In this document: piece by piece, positions 34,894 to 46,043 of the stretch
Position numbering within the stretch: the first letter of the stretch is position 1
How the letters are laid out: every line of letters starts with the position of its first letter
DNA from: Albifimbria verrucaria
Taxonomy: Eukaryota; Ascomycota; Sordariomycetes; Hypocreales; Stachybotryaceae
DNA: 64,000 nucleotides
Direction of reading: 5' to 3'
NCBI GenBank assembly: GCA_020081605.1
Contig: JAHREC010000018.1
Location: 4,278,001-4,342,000, forward strand
Notes under the pieces: model-generated
What the model saw: the letters and a program-made list of their open reading frames with translations, nothing else
Databases searched by the model: none
Told to the model about the DNA's origin: nothing
Made by a program: the position numbers and the translations under genes

Positions 34894-37800
34894 AAGGCCA
34901 GTGGTAAACCGACAAACTGGCCGCTACGACCGCGATACGGAGGAGTCCTTCACACCCGCTCGACACTCCCTCGTCGCGCACGCTGTGGTACTGCCCGCCA
35001 GTAGCCCCCTTGCGTATTAGTAGTGATGTCAACACCGGGAGCCACCGTTAGTTGTCTCAGACAGGCCATTCCTGACCTCGCCGCTAGCAGCTCGGTCAAA
35101 CCCTCATTACCCACGTGTAATAGCGTGCCGCCCGGCCCAGTGCCCTCTCGGTGAACCAGGTTCTTTTGCGTGATCAGTTCTGACCCGCCCGTTTACAGTA
35201 CGCATCAGCAAAGGGAAAGGAGCTCGGGGTCGGTCCGCAAGCTGCTTTAACCGCCGGCGCCAGAGGGCGAGGGCGTGCTTCTCTGTGTACGGGATCCATC
35301 TTGGCCCTCGCTCGACGGTCGTCTAATGTGTCGAAGGGGAAGCGGATGCGGTGGAGTACATGAAGTGTCGAGCTCATGATGTTCTAACGGTGCCCCTGAC
35401 CGTGCTAGCAAGCTCACAAGGCTGAAGCTGAGCACTTACTGCCCATTTCTCGCTCTTGGACGTGGAGTAAGAGGGACGACGGGGCCTTGGAAGGACCCGT
35501 TCACCGGGGCATTTCGGGCAAACTCACACATCTCCACGGGCTAACAAATTGAAGAGGGAAAAAATAAAGAAAAAATCATCACGATCTTAACGTCTGCCAG
35601 CCCCATTTGCCTCATGTGCCCCATACCGCCTAGGAGCGTGGAACAGAACCGAATGACCCTCTCCGTCCCCAGTGGGCATCTCCTCTTTGACAGAAAGGAG
35701 CAAGGGCCGACGTGTGATGGGGGTCGAAACAACGCCCGCGTCGCCACATGCACTATCTCGCCGCCCCTCTCTTTTCGCGGGCCAGGTTGGTCCTTGTTCT
35801 GAAGGGCACGGCGTGACGCTGGTCAGGAATAGCAGATACTTTACGAATCTGGGTTTTGCCCGCAGCCGGAGTTGGTCTGGCTTCTGGGGCCTGGACGGGG
35901 TGACGGACTCGCGTCCAGAGCATCGCGCAGTGCAGCAGAGCACGGCTCATGTGGCCCCCTCCCCGGGGACGTATGACTCTTGCTGGCCGGGAGTGGTAAC
36001 TCGGAGGCCGACAAGAGCATGCACATGTAGGTAGACAACGATTGAAAAGAGCGATACAAGGTAAATGTGAGGAGGCGAGGTAAAAGCAAGGTGGCTAACT
36101 AACACATGACGGTCGAACGAAGCCCTTCCCCTTCCTTGACGCAGCAGGGCAGGGTTGCGGAGGACCATGCAGGCCGTGTCATGGATCTCAGCGTCGAACC
36201 GAAAACAGGGCGGTAAAATACTGCACCCAGCATCACACCCATCCATCTAACCAGTGCAAACCCCAAGCCTCTCCCGTTTCATTGCCCCCTTCGCGTCTCC
36301 TTGTGGCCCGTCTCCTCCTTCTCGCGGGGAGACGTAGGGCAGGGACACGACAGGACAGGGCGTAAGGCAAGGCATATGGCACCGTAGCATCATCCTGCAC
36401 GACCTCCTCGACGCAGGGTTGAAGAAGATGATGGGCAGGCAAGGGGCACGGGGAAAACAGGACAAATGCCTCGCCATCGACGCATGACCAGCGGGCAGCG
36501 CAGACATATGTACACTCCTCCTCATTTTCCAGACATTCGGGACCGGATGGTTACGTCTAACCTCCCCGTCGAGGGGAACCTTGCTGTCCGCAATCTCTCT
36601 GCTGCCAGGCGATTGCATTTGCATTTGCATTGGCAGTGGCATCCAGGCTTAGGTTGGACTCGCTTGGGGCCGGTGAAAGCTCTCCTCTCCGTACCGTCCA
36701 TCTCGGTCTTTGTTGTCTGCTCATCATTAGCACACCGGGAATATCGCTTTCCGTATTCCATCCCATGTAGGTAATTTTCCCTGGTCCTTGCTGACTGGTC
36801 CCTCCCTCGCGTCCTGCCACTCTCTCTCTCCCTCCCTCCCTCCCCCAGTCACCTCCGATCCCCTGCTGCTTGTGCGTTTACGGGTCCCCTCTCCCCCTGC
36901 TCTCATCACAACACTGCTCAACCCATTCACAATCGCCAATCTTGACGGCCCCGCAAGCCGTTCGTCCGGAGGGCCTTAGGCTGGCGGAGTACTGACCCTG
37001 GTGCCAGCCACGGTCAGTCACTTGACTTTTCACGTGATGCCCTTCGCGCTCCCGTTCCGCACACTTGAGGCTCTGCCCCTGCCCAGCTCCTCTCCCTCTT
37101 TGGCTGAATCGCTTTGGGCAGCTAGGGGCCGTTTGCTGTTGCTTCTGCTCCTGGCACTGTGTGCATCTGGCCGGGGTCCATTGAAGCAATGCAACATCGC
37201 CAAACAAGGGCGAGCCTTTCTGCTGGGAATGGTAGGGTGGGCAAGTCGGACATAAGGGCCGCATTTGCGGCCTGGCAGTGAAGAGCCACCCACCGGTTTA
37301 CTCCGTCGCTCATCATCGTGCAGCCTTGTCTTCTCCGGTAGGCGCCCTGGCTCCGGTTTGGTATGGTCATCGGCGGCCGCCCTGTTTACCCACTGACCGC
37401 ATTGAACTCTGACCATGCACGTCCATTGCGATGCAGTATCGTCCCGGTACTTTACGTATGCAAGGAGCATTTGTAAACAAATCACGCTTAGCAGGAACGA
37501 GAGGCTGGTGGTGTAAATGCTTGATTTGGGGAGTCTAGCTCTCCCACTTTCTCAGACGTCTGATATGTGACTAAACAATAAAGAATATCTTCCCAGTATA
37601 GGTAACGAACGACCACCTTGGCCTCTACCATAGGTCTTTCCTGAATCCATCCAAAAGGCAGCGAATCAATCATGAAACTGGCCCAGGAGCCACTCATTTT
37701 CCATTGCGTATCCAGCATGATTATAATGATACAAAAGAGACAAAAGCCCAGTTCCGGTTCTTCATCGAGAAGAAATAACAATCTAAAGCGTAGAGGCCTT

Positions 37801-37916
37801 CAGGCATCCCTGAGGTAGTTGAACAAAGGAAACGCAGGAAAACCCAAAGAAACAAGGAGCAAGGGAAAACATTTATGAGCAAACATCGCTACCAGCGGCT
37901 GTGCGCCTCTCCACTT
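34894..37916. other. Intergenic, no confident gene
   Basis: 3.0 kb containing a CTCC-rich tract (36821-36846) and GCATTT repeats (about 36612-36632). A 97-codon frame at 37488-37781 (-) lies in the presumed 3' UTR of the next gene and is not supported. Confidence 0.5.
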
Positions 37917-39651
37917 CTAGTCATGCATCGCCGGTTTAGGGTGAGTGTCGTTAACTTTCTCGGCGTTCCAGGTACGCTCGGGGTCGACCTTGGTGTCGAT
38001 TTGGCGGTTCCAGACGCTCACGTCCATGACTTCGTTGTCCGACAGATCCTCCTCATCCTTGATCGCGCGACTGCCAAAGACTTGGTCCATGATGGCGTCG
38101 TGCTCCATGGGGTTGCTTGCGGGCCCCGGTCCAGTGGCCATGTCCATTTCGTTATGTGTATACTCGTCTTCGCTTCGCTTCTTGGGTGCTGCCTTGGTAC
38201 GTCGCCGCCTCCGAATTCCTAGGTCTCCGTGTGCTTCCATGTAGAGGTTTTCCTCGAGCTTGAGGTTGTGAACTACCCTAACCTCGACATCCTCGACTCC
38301 AAGGCACATATTGCGGGAGCCGCCAAGCTCGTGGAAGAGGTTCAGGAGATTGCGATATCTGTCGCGTTCCATGATGTGCCATGCCTGGCTAAGAATCTCG
38401 TCCTAATATTCCATTGTTAGCGATGGGCCCTGAACATGGATTTTTCAGGGTGACTTACATCTTTAGGAGCCATTCCAGAAACTTGCAGCGGCTGCGCTTG
38501 AACTTCATCTGAAGGTTCTCTCAGGCTCCGCGCCCCTTGGGTACTTTCTGGCCTTCGAACGTCTTGTTATACTCGGACCAGATGTTGTCCCACATGTTCT
38601 GGCCTTTGCTGTAACGATGCTTCCAGCGGGCTTCCCAGATGCATCGCTCCTGAGGAGGTGTGTCGGGCTTGAGGGTAGGGGGACTTCTTCTCCAAAACAG
38701 TTCTTGTGTTCAGCTGAAGGATCTAGAGGTCGGCTGGCAGTAGTGCGGCTATGGCGACGAGAAGGGCGAGGCTTCTTGACTCGACCGGACCCTTGAATCA
38801 CACGACGTCCTGGGGACCCGCTCGGAGCGCGATGGGATCCCACATTGGTGTAGTGGTGGAACAAGCTATCGTCCAAGCTGTCCCGGCGTTCCTGGCGAAT
38901 ATGGGGCAGGGGCGAGTTGTTTAGAGCGGAGGAGCCAGCAACGGAGGGGACATGAGACATGGCCCTTTCCACGCCGCGATGGGAAACTTCCATGGCCATG
39001 GGCGGCGCATCTCGCATCGAAAGATTTTGATGGTCCATGTGCGACATGCTGAGATGATAGTATGGCGAGTCGGGCTGCTGAATCTGGTGAGACTCTGAAG
39101 GGTCCGACACGGCAAAGTTTCCTAGGTACGCCGGCGGCGGTGCCGGAGTTCGACGTCCCTCAGCCATGTACGACTCAAGGTAATCTGTGCTGACAGAGTT
39201 TTGTGTTGTCATTGGGAAGATGTGCCACTTGGGTGGCCGTTGAGTTCGAGATGGTTGGTCCAGGTTTGATACATCTTCTGGTCACCAGGAGATGCAGGGT
39301 CCTGAGACTGAGGAGTACCAGGAGCGGCAGAGTATTTGCCGTTAATCTGGTGTATCTGTTGCAGTTGTGGGGATGCCGCAGAGGAGCTGGGGTAAGAAGC
39401 GAAGAATCACACTGCGCGGGTAGGGTAAAGGTCGAAACCTGCAAACGCGTAAGCTAAAGCTGTCCCTCGAACTTTGACCATGGAGCAGAAATAAGTGTGC
39501 GACGTACCGTAGAGTATGATGTTAGTTCGTGGTAAGGTGAGCCGTGTGATGCCGTGGAAGACTGAGGATATTCCGCCAAGTTGGAGTGACTTGACAAACC
39601 GCTAGAGTGCGGAAGAGCAGTGGCAATATAGTGCTCCTCTCCCATGATCAT
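37917..39651 (-). CDS. Conserved basic nuclear-type protein, unknown function
   Basis: Starts near ATG 39651 (or 39645). The first half is disordered and Ser/Pro/His-rich (SPMTTQNS-like junction, PHIRQERRDSLDD). A conserved module follows: RCIWEARWKHRYSKGQNMWD, LQMKFKRSRCKFLEWL, then after an intron (about 38405-38459) DEILSQAWHIMERDRYRNLL and LGGSRNMCLGVEDVEV. The C-terminus has a basic cluster (RRRRRTKAAPKKR), a likely nuclear signal, and an acidic tail. An intron between about 39430 and 39500 is likely. Frame breaks: 39214-39216, 38678-38682 (GGGGG on plus), and about 38466-38467, each repairable by one base. There is also an in-frame TGA near 38520 in the GRGA region. I recall similar fungal proteins only as hypothetical; a chromatin or DNA-binding role is a guess. 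Confidence 0.6.
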
Positions 39652-42280
39652 ATGGGATCTTGGGGGCCGTCTGGTGGGTGGCGGCTAGTAGTCAAGGGGA
39701 TCAAGGGCCTTGATAAGCGGCCAAAGTCGCTCGAGCGAAGAACGACGGTGGCAAGGCGCGGTTGAGGCGTGTACCAAGGATGTTGGGCAAGCAGGCAGGG
39801 CTGTAGCCAACAAAATGTGTTCAAGGATGGGAAGCACTAAAGAAGATGTCTCTTAGATGGAGCAAGGTGAGGTGGGAGAGACGAAGCTCGAGTCGTTGGT
39901 CAGACGGAGGAGAGTGTAGATGAGTAGAGCTTTCTGATGGAGGGACACAAGATGTGGCCAGGGCTCTTTGTATAAATGATGATGGGCCAGGACGGAGAAA
40001 TCCTTGACCATGGCCAGCCGCAAAATGGAGTGTACCTCTGTCATCCGTGCGGAAACTGGATATGGACTGTCATGTAGGGGTCTATGCTAGGTAGAGGGGT
40101 GTAAGGGGGTCTCGAGAAGAAGAGCAGCAACAAGAAGAAGCGTGGCTCGGGCCGGAATTGAAGGACATAGGGATCTAGAGGGAGGGGCGTCTGGACAAGC
40201 CTCAAGGCCAGGCTCAGGGCAGTTCACCCAGGCAGAGAGGCTTGCTTCTGGATTTTTGGGCAGAGAGTGGCAAAGCATGCGCGAGGGCGCATGTGCCGAG
40301 CATGGCGTGAGAAAGGGCCTGCAGGGGACCCGTGTGTGCAGTCTTGCTCGCGATAGAGATGGGAATGAGTAGCCGCCAGCTTCTCCACGCCTGTGCTATT
40401 CATACCACCTAGGGCCTTGAAGGGGTCTGGGCTAGGTTCGGTTCGGTGGCTCATGGGGAGGAGGAGCACGAGCCAGCCCAGGCATATGTTCATCTATATG
40501 AGCCTGGGGGTGGCCCGTTTCGAGTGTGGAGGGAGGGAGGGGGTGGGTGGGATGGACAAGGGAACGGCGTGGCTTGAAAATGAATGGAGTACAGTGAAGG
40601 GTAAGGTAGCACCATTGAATCTGAGTAGGGCATGCGACGGGTCTGGAGAAAGATGAGATCCACCTCCAACCGTTGCGGCATCATGGCTTGGCTGCTTCTC
40701 TGACAAAGATCCGCCCGATTTAGCTGAGCAGCGACGCACAACGACCGTGGTGCAGGTGACAGATACGATTGTGCAAAGCAACCGCCAGACGGAAAGGTAA
40801 TCTGATGCGCATTAAGACGCGGGGCCGAGGACTGTCTTCGAACATGAGGGTGGTAAGGAGAGCCGGGGTGTGTAAGCAGAGGAAGAAGATGGGAGAAGAA
40901 GCAATCGAATTGAGGAAGCTTCGGTGCATCAAGCAGGTAAGGGACATCGTGGTCTGCCACTGGGTAAACCCTTGTGCCCTTGTCGCTGGACAGGGCGCTC
41001 GAGCAGAGGAGAGGAGAATGACACAGATACACTTCGATATGCGGTTATTCGTCTTGTCAGCGGTCCCAAGTGCCAACGGCTTTGAGAGGCATTTCGAAGG
41101 CGTAACTCCGACTCGTCTAGCATCCTCCAAGCGTCGGAGTTATGACTAAACGAACGATTGTTCCGGCAGACACAAAAGTCAACTTGTCCCCTTTGAAAAG
41201 TCTAGACTAGCTGATGAAGGCATGTGCCATCATCACATCGGCAAGATTGACCCATAGTCCCAGCGGTTCCTCAAACGAGGACATGCCAGCACTGCGATTT
41301 ATTCGGCAAATAGTGTAGTTTACGAGCAAAGAAAATAAAAACGACGTTGTGGGGGTCTGAGAAACATTAGGGAAGAAAAAAAACAAAGAGGATGCGCAAG
41401 TCAGGATCAGCCATGGAGCAGATGTGGACTGATACACTGCCTCGATTGCTCGGTCGCCTGGCGAGAGCGTACAATTGATCCAGGAGAAGCTAACTCAGGA
41501 AAGCAATCAATCTCCAGAATTGGGCAGGGCGGCGGGTCGGGGCTGTCCCCGATGGAGCCCGGACCCTGGTCATCTTAAGCCAAAGGAGCCAGGGACGAGC
41601 AAACATGGCCATGTTTGAGCAAAGTCCGACAGCGGCCAGACAAAAGCTTGGAAAGCTTCCATCTCAGCATAGCATAGACAAGACGAAGCGGTCGCATAGG
41701 AGATGCGAACATATAGTGCATTGTTCATTTCTGCCGTTGACGTGGACAACGACAGACTGCATTTGGGGTCCGAAGCAGACTCCACCCCACACAGTTGCAA
41801 AGACGGGGGTGCGCATGTCGTTCCGTCGAGGGATGCTATTCGCCCGGTCGCCATGTTGTCCACTCCCAAGCCTAGACGGAGGGAGATGAGAAAGGTGCTC
41901 CACGCCTGAAGATTTTCGCTCAGTGAGCGAAACCCGCTCCGATCTTGGTGACACAACAAGGGGCGAACAGGATCCGGGCGTCATTGACGACGACGACGAC
42001 GACGACAAAATTCGCGTGCAGATTGAACTGGGTAGTCGTGTTGGCATGGCCGTGCAGCAAGCATCCATGAATAGTGACGTCTCGCAGCATCCCCTGATTC
42101 CATTGATCTTGATCCGGATGAAACATTGCACGTTCTTGCCTATCGTTTTCGCGTTCCCGCACCCCGGCCCCTGACGCCGTTGCGTGATAGATGGGTGGAT
42201 GGATAGGTGAGTGAGGAGATAGGTGGCCCGCTCGGAACGCTAGGGTTCCGTTTCCATCAGCAAAGGATACTGTATATCCT

Positions 42281-42319
42281 GGCATCGCATCGCATGGCAT
42301 CGCACCGCATCGCATCGCA
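42281..42319. repeat. GCATC/GCATG pentanucleotide array
   Basis: Seven to eight imperfect units mixing GCATC, GCATG and GCACC. Confidence 0.85.
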
Positions 42320-42534
42320 GGTCGGCCGACATCAAGGCAACCAAAACGGAGGCTAAAGGAGTCATGCTAACGACTAGCGTCAGCAGGCAATGACGGGATC
42401 AGACGGGAGATGGGATGGGATGGGTCAATGGTGAAGACAGCGAGATAGGCCCTGGCCTGGCCCTTGTCGTTGCCCAATTCAGGCACGTCAGGTCAGGCCA
42501 GGCCAGGGCCAAGCAAGCTAAGAATGCTCTAGGA

Positions 42535-42568
42535 CAGGCAAGGCAAGGCAAGGCAAGGTAGGGTAGGG
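42535..42568. repeat. (GGCAA)n / (GGTAG)n array
   Basis: Four to five GGCAA-type units passing into GTAGG units; related to the array at 3751-3770. Confidence 0.85.
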
Positions 42569-42711
42569 ATGGAGCTGGCCTGGTCGGGAATTACGAGGCC
42601 AGGCGCACCACGAGGTGCTACCTTCCCCGAGCCCTGATGTGAATTTTAACCTTAGGTAGGTGTACCTTGATCGCTGCTAGTAGCTAATGAAAGAGCGGCG
42701 TTCTAATCGAT

Positions 42712-42800
42712 GGCTACCTACCTACCAACCTACCTACCTACTAACCTAACTACCTACTAACCTACCTACCTACCTACCTTAGCACCTAACCTATCTCATA
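42712..42800. repeat. Degenerate (ACCT)n array
   Basis: About 90 bases made almost only of CTAC, CTAA and CAAC variants of the ACCT unit. It is the longest copy of a motif found in several intergenic regions of the window. Confidence 0.85.
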
Positions 42801-42890
42801 CCTACCTTCCCTTGCACTGCTCACCATTGTCTGGGGCGGCTTGTACCAGTACAGTACTGTGCTCATCACGTCTCCCCTAGCTACCTTATC

Positions 42891-42932
42891 CACACACACA
42901 CAAACACAAACACGCACACGCACACGCACACA
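42891..42932. repeat. (CA)n microsatellite with G/A interruptions
   Basis: Dinucleotide array with CACACG and CAAACA interruptions. Confidence 0.9.
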
Positions 42933-43904
42933 ATCTCCTACACGCCCCCGTCGCTGGCTAACGCGTAGGCATAGACAGAGACTGACGACGACAATCAGGT
43001 AAGTAAGTAGCCGAGCTTCAGTTCCAGAGCTACCACACACAGTGTCGTTACTATTGCTAATCAGGCGAGCCTATGAGGCTTGTGGATCGCCGTGCCTGGT
43101 GGTGGGGAGGGATGGAAGGCATCACATCCGCTTCTGCTCGATGGAGTGATGAGCAAATGTCAACGAGTCGCACAGACAGCCAGCTCACCACATGTTCCGC
43201 CCTACGAGAACCCTGGGCCACACCCACGAGAAGACACCAGTCATGACTGGTTCTGAGCCGCCGATGGTTGTCTGTCTGTTGGTTTGCAAGATGCCTTCTG
43301 CGGCCGCCGCTCCGTCTACCGACGTCGATCTGCCAACAGGCGATCCAGCACTCACACCCTCTTCGTTTCTCCCTGTTTTATTCTGCCATTGCGCCCGTAG
43401 GGCAGACGAAGGTAGCGGCACCACACCATCTCGGCCCCCGCCCTCCCCGTCCAGACGTGAGCCGGCATTCTGACAGGGCACGAATGGCGGAGAAGTTGAC
43501 AATTCTTGCGGCTCCTTGTCAGGCTCAGCTATCTTCTCTTCCCTCCCCCTTCCAGCCTACCTGCCCACCCACCCAATACAGCAATCAATAACCCCAAAAC
43601 GTGCGGTGGTGCGCTCACTCGGTAGTCCGTCTGTCACCAAAGAACCAACAGCTCAAGTAATCAGGCGACAAGCTAAGGAGGCGGGCCGGGAGATCCTAGC
43701 ATAAGGCTTTCGAAAAGGCCCTGTCAGACGAGCAGTGGCGTAAGACTCTACCGGACATCCCTCCGCCCGCTCAGTCCCTCCCCTCCCCTCCATTGGCGGT
43801 GCTACATGCCATGGAGAGAAGTAGAAAGCGCACGACAAGGAAGAGACGAGGGAAACCGGCTTGGGCAAGAAGCGACGCAAATCAAAAGTACTGTGCTGTC
43901 CCGT

Positions 43905-43939
43905 ACTGTCCCATCCTGTCCCATCCTGTCCTGTCCTGT
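43905..43939. repeat. (CCTGT/CCATC)n pentanucleotide array
   Basis: Alternating CTGTC and CCATC pentamers, about seven units. Confidence 0.8.
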
Positions 43940-44300
43940 GACGAGTAGCGCAGCCACCCTCCCACGCTAAATTAGCACAATCCGAACTGTCGGGACACGC
44001 TAGAGAGGCCGGACAGGGAGACGCTCGGCGACATTGGCCAGAGCCCAGAATCGCCTTCCCAAAAGACCGTAGCGCAGTCCCACACGGGATCACGCCTATT
44101 GGGCCGATGCAAGCCAGGTAGGCCAGGTAGGCCAAGTGGGCCCCTGACGCGAGGGGCTGGGGCGTGCTCAAGCGCGGCTAATCACAGAAGCAGTAAATCT
44201 TCATTGGATACCGACAAATGTATAGGCGACCTGCACGGCCAACACATAATCTCACCCTGGTTGCCTTTTCCTCCCTTTGCCTTCTCTATCCATCACTCAT

Positions 44301-44370
44301 CACCCAGCTCCCGGCTCCCAGCTCCCAGCGCCCAGCTCCCATCTCCCAGCTCCCAGCACCCATCCCACCG
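44301..44370. repeat. CTCCCAGC-type tandem repeat
   Basis: About eight imperfect 7-8-nt units (CTCCCAG with CTCCCGG and CTCCCAT variants). Confidence 0.85.
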
Positions 44371-45960
44371 CCTGCGCCGCGTCAGAGCTCATGCACGAAA
44401 ATCTTCGTGCATGAAGGCGCAGATTTCCGCGCTCCAGCTTGGCCCCTCGTTGGTCAGCATGCTTGCGGCAGCCGCTAATCACTGCCAAACGGCCGCCCCA
44501 CACACCTCCTCTTCGTCAACACCTCGTCGTTTTCCTTGCCTTTGTCGGCCTTAGCGACCAACCAACGACACCTCCATCGGCAGGCAGCTACCTGCCTCGC
44601 TTTTCCATTGCCGACCGTGGGCTGGCAAATTATCACTTCTGGCCGTATGCTTGTCGTCGTCCTGATAGATGCTCAACTGCCGAAGCTACAGCAGGTCCAG
44701 AAGACGATCCTCGATGTGGCCTAACCCCGAGCCCACTTGCTGTCACAGCCTCGCTGCCCAGCTGTTTTGGAAGCAGCCCGTTCTTTTCACATGCGGCCTC
44801 TGACGAGGCCAGGCTGATTGATCTCTGGCGTTCGGTAAATTCAATCCTGTGGGTTCGCGTCGTGCGTTCGACTTTCTGAAACTGGGGTGAGTGCCCCTGA
44901 GCTTTCTCCATCTACCAAGGAACGCATGCGGTTTGCTTCTGGATTCCCACTGCGGCTCGTCCTTTGCCTCAGCTCGCCCAAAGCGGTCCCGCCTGCAGCG
45001 ACATCTCCGTACGTGGTGGGATATCATTTCCTTGTCCTTAAGCGCCGGGCGTCCAGGTCATGTATGGCCCCCATGTTCCGTCACTCTCTTGGAAGTGGAC
45101 CAACACCACCGCGTGCATCGTGAATGTGAGGTCGACAGTAGCCGCGGCCGTCTTAGTCTGTTTAGGCATTTCTCCAGGCGCATTGCATTGCATTGGTCTC
45201 CTGCTTCTCTGGGCTTGTATATATTGCTGCGGCCGCAGCGCTACCAGACTCTCGGGACCTTCACCATTGGCAGCCCCATTCTATTCATGCTGGGTTGTCA
45301 CTTCTCGATACGAGGTCCTGCTTTAGGAAGACGGAAATGTCCACTGGCTCGTGAGCAAATATGCATTCCAAGTACGGACACCAAGCTGAGCCACCACGTC
45401 ACGCTCTGAGGATACCGAGGCTCCGATGGAGGAACTATTGGCTGGCAACCATCAGGAGGAAGATATTGTCCTAAACTTTCATCCTGCCAATACCCATCCC
45501 ACTGAGCTCGGCTCGTCCATTGGCCTTGGACAGGGCGGTAAATATCGCGCTGTCGCCTAAACAGTCCACTCGCACCGCCCAAACCGCACGGGACTAGCAC
45601 TGTTGGTTCTCCTCAAACGTGAGTGCCCCTGGATTTTCGCGTCGCTAGGCCCAGGCAACGGTCCAGACATACGCCCCCTCCTCCAGATGCCGTCTGTACC
45701 TCCTTGACGAGTCCAGGTACTTGTGGCGTCCGGAGCAGATCACCACAGCCGGAATGAGAAGGCAGACTTTCTCCACAAACGACGAGCCAGGCTTGAATAG
45801 GGGTGTCGGATCAGGGTCCGGTTCATCCATGACGTTAATTTCTTCGCCACAGTGGCCCTATCGTCGGCTATGTAGTAGTTGACGACGGTATTGAATAAGA
45901 GCTGCTGGCTCTTTCAAGCTGGAGCTTGCTTGGCTGAAGGGAGCCTCCCACGAACGACCT

Positions 45961-46043
45961 GGTTCGGTCAGGGAACAGCCCCTTGGGAAGGCCCTTGGGA
46001 AGCCCCTTGAGAAGCCCTCTGGAAAGCCCCTTGAGAAGCCCTT
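45961..46043. repeat. GAAGCCCTTG decamer-like tandem repeat
   Basis: Six to seven imperfect 12-15-nt units of GAAGCCCYTK. The complementary strand reads as Gly-Phe-x-Arg-Gly-Phe repeats inside a 136-codon frame that I do not accept as a gene. Confidence 0.75.

Noticed and set aside
37488..37781. 97-codon minus-strand frame
   Set aside because: It lies just after the stop of the 37917-39651 gene and is probably its 3' UTR; no domain.
42700..42932. Repeat arrays as a CRISPR or telomeric array
   Set aside because: Units are 2-5 bases with no spacers, and the telomere unit TTAGGG is not arrayed. The host is a fungus.
45298..45830. Two adjacent minus-strand frames (100 and 61 codons) as a two-exon gene
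   Set aside because: Some protein-like composition, but no convincing donor-acceptor pair and no recognised domain.
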